This document shows, one piece after another, positions 25,386-34,298 of a stretch of DNA of 64,000 nt. The translations under genes were made by a program, and so were the position numbers. Origin of the DNA: Aequorivita echinoideorum (lineage in GTDB: Bacteria; Bacteroidota; Bacteroidia; Flavobacteriales; Flavobacteriaceae); contig NZ_JAHCTB010000003.1 in NCBI RefSeq assembly GCF_018476645.1, positions 248,001 to 312,000 of the forward strand, in the 5' to 3' direction. Numbering within the stretch: position 1 is the stretch's first letter; each line of letters begins with the position of its first letter. Under the pieces are notes generated by a model. The model saw only the letters and a list, made by a program, of their open reading frames with translations, was not told the origin of the DNA and searched no databases.

Positions 25386-26564
25386 GTGATTTCATATTCC
25401 GAAGCATTAGAAAATGTACTAAAAACCGCAACTGATTTTGGCGTTGAAAAAATTCCTTTGCTTGAAAGTGTCGGCAGAGTTTTAGATGAAAATATTACGG
25501 CAGATCGTGATTTCCCTCCTTTTGATCGTGTGACAAAAGATGGCATTGCGCTCAATTCTGATATCCTTATTTCAAAAAAAAAAACTATAAATATTGAAGC
25601 AATTTTTGCTGCTGGCAGCCAAGAAGGAATTCTAAAAAATAAGAATAACTGCGTGGAAATTATGACCGGCGCAATGCTTCCGAAAAATACGGACACCGTT
25701 ATTATGTATGAAGATATTTCAATTGAAAACGGTGGAGCGACTTTAAAAAAATCCTTCAGCAAAGGGCAAAACGTTCATAAAAAAGGAAGCGATAGAAAAG
25801 CAGGTGAAGTAATTCTGAAAAAAAATAGAAAAATTACGGCTCGGGAAATTGGCGTTTTGGCGACTGTGGGCAAAACAGAAATACTAGTTAAAAAACTTCC
25901 TAAAATTGCGGTTATTTCCACAGGGGATGAGTTAATTTCAATTGATAGAACACCGCTTCCGCATCAAATTAGATCCTCGAACAATTATAGCCTTTATGCA
26001 GCTTTAGCCGAAGAAAATATTATTCCAAATCTTTTTCATTTAAAAGATGAAAAGACTGAAATGAAAGATTTTTTGGAAAACTTAGTGAAAGAATATGACA
26101 TTCTATTATTGAGCGGCGGAGTTTCAAAAGGAAAATTTGATTTTCTGCCCGGCATTTTTGAAGAATTGAAAGTTGAAAAAATATTCCATCGTGTTTTGCA
26201 ACAACCTGGAAAACCCTTGTGGTTTGGGAAACAGGAAGAAGAAAAAACGATTGTTTTTTCATTTCCTGGCAATCCTGTTTCAACCTTTGTTAATTTTCAT
26301 ATCTACTTTAAAAATTGGCTTCGGAAAAGTCTTCAAATTGAGGCAAAAAATGAACAGGTTTTTCTTTCGGAATTTGAAAACACGTCAACATTGACGCGGT
26401 TTCTTTTAGCTGAAATTATTTCAGAAAATGAAAAATTAACGGCCAAATTGATTGAAGGGAATGGCTCCGGAGATTTAATCAGCCTCACAAAAGCAGCTGG
26501 CGTTGTGATAATTCCGCCGAAAACTTCAATAAAAAATGAATCCGTAGATTTTATCAAATTTTAA
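25386..26564 (+). CDS. moeA: molybdopterin molybdotransferase MoeA
   Basis: The product has 392 residues from a GTG start at 25386; an ATG two bases earlier hits a stop at once. Motifs are DFPPFDRVTKDGIALNSD, MTGAMLPKNTDTVIMYED, SSNNYSLYAALAEE, LSGGVSKGKFDFLPG and SFPGNPVSTFVNF. It inserts molybdate into adenylylated molybdopterin. An A11 run lies at 25574-25584 in the coding region. The gene ends four bases from the convergent hydroxylase gene. Confidence 0.95.
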   Translation: MISYSEALENVLKTATDFGVEKIPLLESVGRVLDENITADRDFPPFDRVTKDGIALNSDILISKKKTINIEAIFAAGSQEGILKNKNNCVEIMTGAMLPKNTDTVIMYEDISIENGGATLKKSFSKGQNVHKKGSDRKAGEVILKKNRKITAREIGVLATVGKTEILVKKLPKIAVISTGDELISIDRTPLPHQIRSSNNYSLYAALAEENIIPNLFHLKDEKTEMKDFLENLVKEYDILLLSGGVSKGKFDFLPGIFEELKVEKIFHRVLQQPGKPLWFGKQEEEKTIVFSFPGNPVSTFVNFHIYFKNWLRKSLQIEAKNEQVFLSEFENTSTLTRFLLAEIISENEKLTAKLIEGNGSGDLISLTKAAGVVIIPPKTSIKNESVDFIKF

Positions 26565-26568
26565 AGAT

Positions 26569-28740
26569 TTAGGCTACGCCAATCTCTTTTTTTGCCATAA
26601 TCAATTTTTCTGGGGTGATGGGCAAATCGCGCATACGCTTACCGGTAGCATTGAAAATAGCATTTGCTATTGATGCCGCAACACTGGTGATGCCCAATTC
26701 CCCCACACCTTTTACTCCCATCGCGTTTGCAATTTTATCTTCTTCCGGGAGAAAAATGACTTCGATATTTGCCATATCCAAATTAACGGGAACGTGATAA
26801 TCTGCAAAAGAGCGGGTTATGAAATTTCCGAAATTAGGCTCAACTCGAGTTTGCTCTGCAAGCGCCATCCCTGCGCCCATAGTAAGTCCGCCGATAATTT
26901 GCCCGAACGAAGTTTTTGGGTTCAAAATTTTTCCGCAGGCACCCACGTTTACCATTTTTTTTATACGGTACATTCCGGTGTCCTTATCTACCCAAACCTC
27001 ACAAAAATTTGCACCGAACGAATACACCGAATGTTTTTCAAATTCTTCGGATGGCTCGGCGGTTCCTTCAGCTTCGAATTTATCCAATTTGTTATCAGTC
27101 AATAACTTTTCTACTGAAATTTCTTCATTCTCACCTACATTCAGCTTCTTTTTCAATTCCTTTATAGCATTCAAGCAAGCCATACGGGCGCCATTTGCAA
27201 AGGACGCAGCGCCCCAACTTCCACCTGAACCCGGAGTGACCGGAAAAAGGGAATCGCCAAGTTCCACATTTATTTGCTCCACGGGAATTTTTAAATATTC
27301 CGAAGCGGTTTGTGCAATAATTGTGTAGCTACCAGTCCCAATATCCGTAGCATCCATTTGAATTGTGGCATACACCGTTTGGTTTTTACGTTCCAAGATA
27401 ACTTTTGACGATGTTTTTTGATATGGCGCACCACGGGATGCACCGCTAACCCCGTAGCCAATCAACCAGTTTCCATTTGTCTTGGTAGCCGGCTCCATAT
27501 TTCTTTCCTTCCAACCGAATTTTTCAGCACCAATCCGTAAACATTCCTTGAGAAGACGCGAAGAAAACGGCTTATCATTGCTTAAATCTGTTTGGGTATC
27601 ATTTTTTATTCTGAAATCAATTGGGTCCATTTTCAATTTCCAAGCTAGCTCATCCATGGCACATTCCAATGCAAAACTTCCGGTAGCCTCTCCGGGAGCA
27701 CGCATAGCAAAGGGCGTTTGCAGATTGGTTGGCACAAGACGATGGGTCACCAGATTATTGGGAACTTTATAAAGCATTTTGGTCACCGCGCCGCACGATT
27801 CCTGAAATTCCTCATAGGTTGAAGTATGTGAAAGCGTTTCGTGTGAGAGTGCGGTCAAGGTTCCGTTCTTCTTTGCGCCAATCCGCATTTTTTGCTCATT
27901 GTATTGCCTAAGATTGGTATTGGTAAACATTTGATTGCGAGTCACAGTCAACTGTATGGGGCGCCCAACTTTTTTAGCAGCCATAATTGCCAAAATTACA
28001 TGTTGCTTTGCAGCAAGCTTTGAACCAAAACCACCGCCAACGTACGGAGAAATAACCCGAACATTTTCTTTTGAAATCTGAAAAGTCTTTGCAATGGTTT
28101 TTGCCGCATTATCTATCATTTGCTGGCTTGCGTAGGCTTTCACTTTTCCATTTTCCCAAGTGGCGATAATGGCGTGAAGTTCCATTGGGTGATGGTGCTC
28201 GATGGGGGTATTGTAAGTCATTTCCAATTTCACATCAGCCTCGGCCAAACCTTCCTCTACATTACCACGGGAATAGTCAGATTCTTCTTTGGGGCGATAT
28301 GCATCTTCCCTGTGATTCTTAAAATTTATTTTTGGAGTTTCCTTTTTATATTCAAATTTTACCAAGCGTGCTGCATATTGGGCCTGTTCAAAAGTTTCTG
28401 CAACGACTAACCCAATGTATTCGCCGTAGTAATGAATATTTGGACTTTGAAGAACAGGCTGAATGCTATCTACGTCCAGCACCGGTAATTTTTTATCAGA
28501 AGTTTTTAATTTTTCAGCATTTTTATAAGTGATAATTGCCAAAACACCTTTTTGTTTTTCCGCTTCGGAAGTATCTACAGAAATTATTTCACCCTTAGCA
28601 ATAGTACTGGTAATTGCTTGGGCGTATACTTTATTTTCTATTTGAAATTCAGATGAATATTTTGCCTTTCCGGTTACCTTTAAATGGCCTTCTACCCTAT
28701 CAATTGCATTTCCTATTCCCATTGACGTTTTTGTTTCCAT
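26569..28740 (-). CDS. molybdenum hydroxylase large subunit (xanthine dehydrogenase/aldehyde oxidoreductase, PaoC-like)
   Basis: I chose the ATG at 28740 (723 residues), since METKTSMGIGNAIDRVEGHL matches the family start; an in-frame ATG at 28788 would overlap the FAD gene by 17 bases. Cofactor-binding patterns include GGGFGSKLAAKQHV, MRAPGEATGSFALE and SGGSWGAASFANGARMAC. The catalytic Glu is in GVKGVGELG near the C-terminus. The subunit oxidises aldehydes or N-heterocycles with water-derived oxygen. Size and partner structure favour the PaoABC type. Substrate is unknown. Confidence 0.92.
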   Translation of the reverse strand: METKTSMGIGNAIDRVEGHLKVTGKAKYSSEFQIENKVYAQAITSTIAKGEIISVDTSEAEKQKGVLAIITYKNAEKLKTSDKKLPVLDVDSIQPVLQSPNIHYYGEYIGLVVAETFEQAQYAARLVKFEYKKETPKINFKNHREDAYRPKEESDYSRGNVEEGLAEADVKLEMTYNTPIEHHHPMELHAIIATWENGKVKAYASQQMIDNAAKTIAKTFQISKENVRVISPYVGGGFGSKLAAKQHVILAIMAAKKVGRPIQLTVTRNQMFTNTNLRQYNEQKMRIGAKKNGTLTALSHETLSHTSTYEEFQESCGAVTKMLYKVPNNLVTHRLVPTNLQTPFAMRAPGEATGSFALECAMDELAWKLKMDPIDFRIKNDTQTDLSNDKPFSSRLLKECLRIGAEKFGWKERNMEPATKTNGNWLIGYGVSGASRGAPYQKTSSKVILERKNQTVYATIQMDATDIGTGSYTIIAQTASEYLKIPVEQINVELGDSLFPVTPGSGGSWGAASFANGARMACLNAIKELKKKLNVGENEEISVEKLLTDNKLDKFEAEGTAEPSEEFEKHSVYSFGANFCEVWVDKDTGMYRIKKMVNVGACGKILNPKTSFGQIIGGLTMGAGMALAEQTRVEPNFGNFITRSFADYHVPVNLDMANIEVIFLPEEDKIANAMGVKGVGELGITSVAASIANAIFNATGKRMRDLPITPEKLIMAKKEIGVA

Positions 28741-28771
28741 AGTTAAATTTGGCTTTGATAGTGTTGAATTT

Positions 28772-29764
28772 TTATGCCTTTCTTTCAAAAGCTTGTGTGA
28801 GAGCCCTTTCGATTGCTTTTATACCTATTTCGATTTTATAAGAATTATCCGAAAGTGGGCGAGCGTCCTTCATTGCCAATTCCGCGGCTTTTTTAAAATT
28901 TTCTGAAGTCGGTTTTTTTCCTGTTAAAAATTCTTCCGAAGCAGTAAGTTTCCAAGGTTTGTGGGCAACACCGCCCATAGCCAATCCAGCTTTGGCAATA
29001 CTTCCATCTTTAATTTGAAGTCCAGCCGCGACCGATATGAGCGCGAATGCATAGCTAGACCTTTCCCTAATTTTCAGATAATCATAGTGGTCTGAAAACA
29101 TCGGTTCGGGCAATTCTATCGCTGTTATAAGTTCATTTGGTTCGAGGGAATTATCCAATTCTGGTTTATCTTCCGGCAAACGATGAAAATTTTTGAAGTC
29201 TATAGTTCGTGAATCACCCTCTGGTTTTTGAACCAGAACTTTGGCATCAAGCGCAGCTAAAGCCACACACATATCTGACGGATTCACTGCGATACATTTT
29301 TCATTCCAGCCAAAGATGGCGTGTTGACTGTTCATTCCATTTAATGCGCCACAACCCGTGCCCGGCTCACGCTTGTTGCACGGCATTGATGTTTCAAAAA
29401 AATAGGGACAACGCGTGCGCTGCAAAAGATTTCCGCCATTGGTGGCCATATTCCTAATTTGTGCCGTGGCCGCGGATAACATCGCCATGGAAAGCAATGG
29501 ATAATTTTCTCGAATTTTTTGATGGTTTGCCGTATCTGCATTGCTTAACATTGCGCCAATGGTGTAACCGCCAGATTCATGTTCGGAAATTTTATTGAAA
29601 TTTAAATCGGCTATCTCAACCAATTGCGAAGGGCGTTCCACATCCTCTTTCATTAAATCCAGCAAATTGGTCCCGCCACCCAAGTATTTTGAATTTTCTG
29701 TCGCTAATGCTGCTGTAAAGGCTTCCTTTTCATTCTGTGGATGTATGTATATAAATGGTCTCAT
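28772..29764 (-). CDS. molybdenum hydroxylase FAD subunit with Fe-S insertion (PaoB-like)
   Basis: The product has 330 residues. The FAD-binding patterns are YLGGGTNLLDLMKEDVERP and TIGAMLSNADTA. At about residues 122-150 it has the Cys-rich insertion TRCPYFFE, MPCNKREPGTGCGALNGM, which in E. coli PaoB (YagS) holds a [4Fe-4S] cluster. The C-terminal CO dehydrogenase flavoprotein domain follows. It passes electrons between the [2Fe-2S] subunit and an external acceptor. The gene lies between the two partner subunits on the same strand. Confidence 0.92.
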   Translation of the reverse strand: MRPFIYIHPQNEKEAFTAALATENSKYLGGGTNLLDLMKEDVERPSQLVEIADLNFNKISEHESGGYTIGAMLSNADTANHQKIRENYPLLSMAMLSAATAQIRNMATNGGNLLQRTRCPYFFETSMPCNKREPGTGCGALNGMNSQHAIFGWNEKCIAVNPSDMCVALAALDAKVLVQKPEGDSRTIDFKNFHRLPEDKPELDNSLEPNELITAIELPEPMFSDHYDYLKIRERSSYAFALISVAAGLQIKDGSIAKAGLAMGGVAHKPWKLTASEEFLTGKKPTSENFKKAAELAMKDARPLSDNSYKIEIGIKAIERALTQAFERKA

Positions 29765-29801
29765 TGTAATTTAATTTGTTGAATACGAATTTTGGAATCC
29801 T

Positions 29802-30401
29802 TCAATTTTGTGGTGATTTTGCTTTTTGCATCTGTGCCGCGCTTGCAAATTCCCACTTAGGTTTTTCTTCCTTTCCAGTGTTCACTTCCTTAATGGCCTG
29901 AACAATGTTGTTATAGGCTCCACACCTGCAAATATTACCCGACATACGTTCCCGGATCTCTTCCTCAGATAGTTCAACTTTCGACTGGTTTTCCTTGATA
30001 TTTTCCGTTACGTAACTGGCGTCACCATTCTTTATTTCTTCCAAAAGTGCCACGGAAGAACAAATTTGTCCTGGAGTGCAATAACCACACTGGAAGCCGT
30101 CATGTTTAAGGAACGCAGCTTGAATGGGATGCAATCCACTTCCGTTTGCCAGACCTTCAATAGTAGTTATTTCTTTATTTTTACAAGAAGCTGCTAACGT
30201 AAGGCAGGAAAGTTTTCGCTTACCGTCAATGATTACGGTGCAAGCTCCGCATTGACCGTGGTCACATCCTTTTTTAGAGCCAGTCAATTTTAAATCCTCT
30301 CGCACTGCGTCGAGCAAAGTTTTTCGGGAATCCACAGTAAGATTGTGAGTTTCTTTATTGACCTGTAATGAAACGTGGATCTTATTTAAAAATGTTTTCA
30401 T
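29802..30401 (-). CDS. molybdenum hydroxylase [2Fe-2S] subunit (PaoA-like)
   Basis: The product has 199 residues. The plant-type ferredoxin cluster motif is GCDHGQCGACTVI with a later LSC. The second cluster motif is CGYCTPGQICSS and NICRCGAYNNIVQAI. No Tat signal is present, unlike E. coli PaoA (YagT), so the enzyme is probably cytoplasmic. It is the first gene of the three-gene unit and lies 37 bases before the FAD subunit gene. Confidence 0.93.
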   Translation of the reverse strand: MKTFLNKIHVSLQVNKETHNLTVDSRKTLLDAVREDLKLTGSKKGCDHGQCGACTVIIDGKRKLSCLTLAASCKNKEITTIEGLANGSGLHPIQAAFLKHDGFQCGYCTPGQICSSVALLEEIKNGDASYVTENIKENQSKVELSEEEIRERMSGNICRCGAYNNIVQAIKEVNTGKEEKPKWEFASAAQMQKAKSPQN

Positions 30402-30628
30402 ATTTTTTTGTTACAATTTTAAAGGTAGTGTTTCTTACTCGTGAGATTTTTGCCGAATGTGTTATCGTTTTGCTAAAATTTTTCAGCCCTGATAATTTTC
30501 CATTTTTGGTTTTCAGATAAAATTCGGAAAAAGATTAAATTAAATTCTTTATGCGTTAAAGATTAATTTTGAAAATATTATCTTTATAGTATTAGTAATC
30601 AACCTATTTAGGTAAAATCAAAAACCTA

Positions 30629-30807
30629 TGTACTGGACAATTTTGTTTCTATTTTTTACAATAATTGCCGCCGTACTAGGTTTTCTTGGTATGGGGGACG
30701 GACCCATTTTCGAAGTTGAAATTGCTTTCTATATTTTGTCAGTTATGCTTTTATGCTCTTTTCTATTAGAAATACGCAGAAAGAAAAAGCATTACTACCA
30801 AAGGTAA
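30629..30807 (+). CDS. small two-helix membrane protein (DUF1328-like)
   Basis: The reading frame gives about 59 residues: MYWTILFLFFTIIAAVLGFL, a short GMGDGP turn, a second hydrophobic helix, then a basic tail EIRRKKKHYYQR. Two helices around a glycine-rich turn resemble DUF1328/YtjA proteins. The frame from 30661 to the TAA at 30807 is clean. The T-rich stretch 30640-30660 was hard to count by hand, so the exact start or frame there may be off by one base. A -7-like TATCTTTA lies upstream. It stands alone between the hydroxylase operon and the AraC gene. Confidence 0.55.
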
Positions 30808-30825
30808 ACTTTAATTAACATTCAA

Positions 30826-30843
30826 ATTTTGAATATTCAAAAT
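30826..30843. repeat. 18-base perfect palindrome with extra half-sites
   Basis: ATTTTGAATATTCAAAAT is a perfect palindrome. A further ATTCAAA overlaps it on the left (from 30820) and another ATTCAAAA starts at 30853. It lies just after the small membrane gene and 220 bases before the AraC-family gene. It could be a regulator site or part of a weak terminator. Confidence 0.45.
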
Positions 30844-30909
30844 GGAGATTGCATTCAAAATAAGCATGCGATGATGTTAAATTTCTTCCTAAAATAGTAT
30901 ATTTATCCA

Positions 30910-31024
30910 AATTTTTTAAGAGCCATAACTGTTGCATTTTTAGCTTGGATCCCCATGTTCGACACAATTTTTTGAGACAAATAAGTTAATTATTGTGTGT
31001 ATATGCATTACAATTTTTTAAGAC
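30910..31024 (+). promoter_or_regulatory. three copies of a 13-mer upstream of the AraC-family gene
   Basis: AATTTTTTAAGAG (30910-30922), AATTTTTTGAGAC (30966-30978) and AATTTTTTAAGAC (31012-31024) lie in the 150 bases before the regulator start, spaced 56 and 46 bases apart. Spaced direct repeats are the usual target form of AraC-type proteins, so this may be an autoregulatory site. Confidence 0.45.
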
Positions 31025-31061
31025 TTCATAGTATTTTGCGACCTATAAACAACCTACCACA

Positions 31062-32084
31062 ATGAAATCCATACAAGTAAATTCACTTCCCCTTAAGGAA
31101 GTGATTGAAGATTTAGCTACCATTTTTTCTACAAAATTTTATGAGAATTGCGGAGAATATATACTTGAAATTCCAGAAAACATCGGGGAAGGTGTAATCC
31201 GGGGTATTAATTTTGAAGATGGTCTAGGGCTTTTGCATTATGATTGTTTGTTCAAGGAAGATATGGAAATCCATTTTATTATAAATAATGTGCATCCCCT
31301 CAAATTTTTATATGTGGAAGCCGGCGTGCTATACCATAGATTTGAAGACGAAGATACCGAGCACGAGATTGAACAGTTCCAAGATGCAATTGTAGCGAGC
31401 AGTAAACATAATGGCCATGTGCTTTCATTCAAGGCAAATCACAAAACAAAAATCAATAGCCTTGAAATTGATCGTGAAAAATTCCAAAGAAAAATGGAGT
31501 GCGATATTCAAAGTCTGGATGAAACGCTAGAAAAACTGTTTAGGGATATTAATGCCAAAGAAGCTTTTTACCATAAGGGAAATTACAGTTTGGGAATTGC
31601 GGATTTACTGCAGAATATGGAAGAATTTACTGCCGAAAATTTTATTAGGAAAATTTTTCTGGAAGGAATGGCAAACCAGATTTTAACGGAACAAATTCTT
31701 CAATATCAAGATGATCAACGCGATGAGGGCAGCAGAATGTTATTGCGTTCTTCAGAAATAAAGCAAGTGCGGTACATTGCCGGGCTTATTGAAAACAAAA
31801 TTGCGGAGATACCAACTGTAGAATCGATGGCGAAAGATGCAGGATTGAATATTAATAAATTACAGACGGGCTTTAAAAAACTTTACGGCACCACCGTGAA
31901 CAATTACGTGCAAAAGGTCAGACTAGATATGGCTAAAAGCCTACTGATGGGTACGGAATTCAGTATTTCAGAAATTGTTACGACCATTGGCCTCTCAAGC
32001 AAAAGTTATTTTTCCAAAATATTTAAGGAGAAATATGATATATCGCCATCAGATTTTCGAAACAACTATCGCAAAAACCTCTAA
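31062..32084 (+). CDS. AraC-family transcriptional regulator
   Basis: The product has 340 residues. The first 220 residues form an undefined sensor region with no recognised ligand motif. The C-terminal 100 residues hold the AraC double helix-turn-helix, with VESMAKDAGLNINKLQTGFK as the first and ISEIVTTIGLSSKSYFSKIF as the second helix pair. It is separated from the hydroxylase operon by 660 bases and faces away from it. It may control that operon or itself. The family call is secure. Confidence 0.88.
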   Translation: MKSIQVNSLPLKEVIEDLATIFSTKFYENCGEYILEIPENIGEGVIRGINFEDGLGLLHYDCLFKEDMEIHFIINNVHPLKFLYVEAGVLYHRFEDEDTEHEIEQFQDAIVASSKHNGHVLSFKANHKTKINSLEIDREKFQRKMECDIQSLDETLEKLFRDINAKEAFYHKGNYSLGIADLLQNMEEFTAENFIRKIFLEGMANQILTEQILQYQDDQRDEGSRMLLRSSEIKQVRYIAGLIENKIAEIPTVESMAKDAGLNINKLQTGFKKLYGTTVNNYVQKVRLDMAKSLLMGTEFSISEIVTTIGLSSKSYFSKIFKEKYDISPSDFRNNYRKNL

Positions 32085-32092
32085 AATCAAAA

Positions 32093-32130
32093 AAACCTCC
32101 CAAGTGCAAACTTAAGGAGGTTTCTTTTTC
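32093..32130 (+). terminator. terminator after the AraC-family gene
   Basis: AAACCTCC (32093-32100) pairs with GGAGGTTT (32116-32123), with an inner AAGT/ACTT stem and a T-rich tail. It follows the stop codon by nine bases. The remaining 200 bases before purB hold no gene that I can see. Confidence 0.8.
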
Positions 32131-32309
32131 TTTTTCGAAACAATTTTCTTTTGATGCTAAATTAGGCTATTGCTATGGCGATGCCTAACACTATTCAACT
32201 TATAATTAACGCAAACGTTTGTTTAACAAAACATTAGTAATTTGTAGTAATTTCAAGATATTGATTTTTAAAAACTCTCCGTGTGAAAGTCTAACTCAGT
32301 ATAGTTACC

Positions 32310-32317
32310 TATCTTTG
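32310..32317 (+). promoter_or_regulatory. Bacteroidota -7 box of purB
   Basis: TATCTTTG fits TAnnTTTG and lies 20 bases before the purB ATG. No clear -33 TTTG is visible at the usual distance. Confidence 0.55.
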
Positions 32318-32337
32318 CCGTTTTAAAAAATTCTGCT

Positions 32338-33681
32338 ATGTACACCAATGCTTTACAGGCTATTTCACCAATTGATGGACGTTACGCTTCAAAAACTGAG
32401 GCGCTAATCCCCTATTTTTCGGAGGAAGCACTAATTCGCTATAGAGTTCAAGTTGAAGTTGAATATTTTATAGCGCTTGCAGAATTGCCCTTAAAACAAC
32501 TCGAAAAATTTGACCACAATCTTTTTCCGGTATTGAGAAAACTTTATCTGGAATTTTCTGTACAGGATGCGGTTGCCATTAAGGAAACTGAGAAAATTAC
32601 GAACCACGATGTAAAGGCTGTCGAGTATTTTATAAAAGAAAAATTTGATTCGCTCAATCTTCAATCTTTTAAGGAATTTATACATTTTGGGCTTACATCG
32701 CAGGATATAAATAATACTGCCATACCACTTTCATTGAAGGATGCCATAAATGAAGTTTATGTACCATTACTCGCTGAAGTAAAAGCTAAATTAAAAGCGC
32801 TTGCCTCGGAATGGAGCAATGTTCCAATGCTCGCGAGAACACACGGCCAGCCAGCTTCTCCCACACGTTTGGGAAAAGAAATCGAGGTTTTTGTGGTACG
32901 TATCGAGGAACAATTCAATTTAATGAATGATATTAAAAGTGCGGCGAAATTTGGTGGTGCAACGGGAAATTTCAATGCACACAGCGTTGCATATCCAGAT
33001 ATTGATTGGAAGGAATTCGGTAGAAATTTTGTACAAAATACACTAGGTCTTCATTATTCATTTCCCACTACCCAAATTGAACATTACGACCATATGGCTT
33101 CTTTGTTTGATTGTTTGAAGCGAATAAATACAATCTTCATTGACTTCAATCGGGATATCTGGACGTATGTTTCCATGGATTATTTCAAACAAAAAATAAA
33201 AAAAGGCGAAGTAGGTTCTAGCGCGATGCCGCATAAAGTAAATCCCATAGATTTTGAAAACAGCGAGGGAAATTTAGGAATTGCCAATGCACTTTTTGAA
33301 CATCTTTCGGCCAAATTGCCCATTAGCCGTTTGCAGCGTGATCTTACGGATAGCACGGTGTTACGAAATATTGGTGTGCCAGTGGGCCATACGTTGATTG
33401 CGCTTCATTCCACGCTGAAAGGTTTAAATAAATTGCTATTGAACGAATCTAAATTTGCCGAGGATTTGGAAAATAATTGGGCAGTTGTGGCAGAGGCCCT
33501 TCAAACAATCTTAAGACGCGAAGGGTATCCAAATCCTTATGAAGCCTTGAAAGGCTTAACTCGAACCAATGAGCGCATTAACCAAACTTCCATCGCAAAT
33601 TTTATTGAAACTTTAGAAATTCCTGAAAGCGTAAAAGCCGAAATGCGCAAAATTTCACCATCAAGCTATACGGGAATTTAA
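32338..33681 (+). CDS. purB: adenylosuccinate lyase PurB
   Basis: The product has 447 residues, the usual length in Flavobacteriaceae. Family motifs are TSQDINNTA, ARTHGQPASPTRLGKE and the flexible signature loop SSAMPHKVNPIDFENSEGN with the catalytic Ser. It acts twice in purine synthesis, splitting fumarate from SAICAR and adenylosuccinate. The gene stands alone, between two terminators. Confidence 0.97.
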   Translation: MYTNALQAISPIDGRYASKTEALIPYFSEEALIRYRVQVEVEYFIALAELPLKQLEKFDHNLFPVLRKLYLEFSVQDAVAIKETEKITNHDVKAVEYFIKEKFDSLNLQSFKEFIHFGLTSQDINNTAIPLSLKDAINEVYVPLLAEVKAKLKALASEWSNVPMLARTHGQPASPTRLGKEIEVFVVRIEEQFNLMNDIKSAAKFGGATGNFNAHSVAYPDIDWKEFGRNFVQNTLGLHYSFPTTQIEHYDHMASLFDCLKRINTIFIDFNRDIWTYVSMDYFKQKIKKGEVGSSAMPHKVNPIDFENSEGNLGIANALFEHLSAKLPISRLQRDLTDSTVLRNIGVPVGHTLIALHSTLKGLNKLLLNESKFAEDLENNWAVVAEALQTILRREGYPNPYEALKGLTRTNERINQTSIANFIETLEIPESVKAEMRKISPSSYTGI

Positions 33682-33693
33682 TTTTCAGAAAAC

Positions 33694-33731
33694 AAAAAGA
33701 CTTCAGCCAAACGAATGGCTGAAGTCTTTTT
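33694..33731. terminator. bidirectional terminator between purB and the DUF4252 gene
   Basis: AAAAAGACTTCAGCCA (33694-33709) pairs perfectly with TGGCTGAAGTCTTTTT (33716-33731) around a six-base loop. A-run and T-run on either side allow termination on both strands for the two convergent genes. Confidence 0.9.
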
Positions 33732-33752
33732 CAAACAAAATTCAACTAAAAA

Positions 33753-34298
33753 TTATCCTTTAAACATTTCACCCAAACCACTTAATTGGGATAAATCCAT
33801 CTTTCCATTTTCCAAGGAATTCATAAGCTTCAACATTTGATCTGGCCTCATATTTTCACCCAATAGCCTGAAGACCGCAAAGCCTTTTTCATTATCGCTT
33901 GCAAAAACGATTACCTCATCAATAGCGTCTTCATCACCCATATATTTCAATGTTGCATTCCATTCAGCACTTTTAATACGGGTCAACTCCTTGTATTGTT
34001 CCTGATCGAGTATAGTCTCAAGTTTTCCCTTTTCAGTTTCATATTCTGAAATATTGCCATCCTTTATTGGGTATGCAACAACGTTCACTTTTTTGATGGT
34101 TTTCCAAATTTCCTTTTCCTCTTCTGAAAAATTGCTGGAATTGTTCTGCAGTAAACTTGCCGCAACATCCATTTTCAGAAATTTATCGTTGTCCTGCTTA
34201 TCGACCAAATATTGTTGCAGTGATTCATTTTTACAACCTGCCAATGCAAATGCAGCAAAAAATGCGATTGCTATATATTTTGAAAATTTCATAATCAC
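33753..34298 (-). CDS. DUF4252 lipoprotein
   Basis: The product has 181 residues, or 179 from the second ATG (34292), which suits the lipoprotein signal better. The lipobox is ALAGC. The rest is the DUF4252 domain with NSSNFSEEEKEIWKTIKKVN and VFRLLGENMRPDQMLKLMNS. DUF4252 proteins are small periplasmic proteins linked to ECF sigma cassettes in Bacteroidota; function is unknown. The start overlaps the stop of the next DUF4252 gene upstream by four bases. Confidence 0.85.
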   Translation of the reverse strand: MIMKFSKYIAIAFFAAFALAGCKNESLQQYLVDKQDNDKFLKMDVAASLLQNNSSNFSEEEKEIWKTIKKVNVVAYPIKDGNISEYETEKGKLETILDQEQYKELTRIKSAEWNATLKYMGDEDAIDEVIVFASDNEKGFAVFRLLGENMRPDQMLKLMNSLENGKMDLSQLSGLGEMFKG

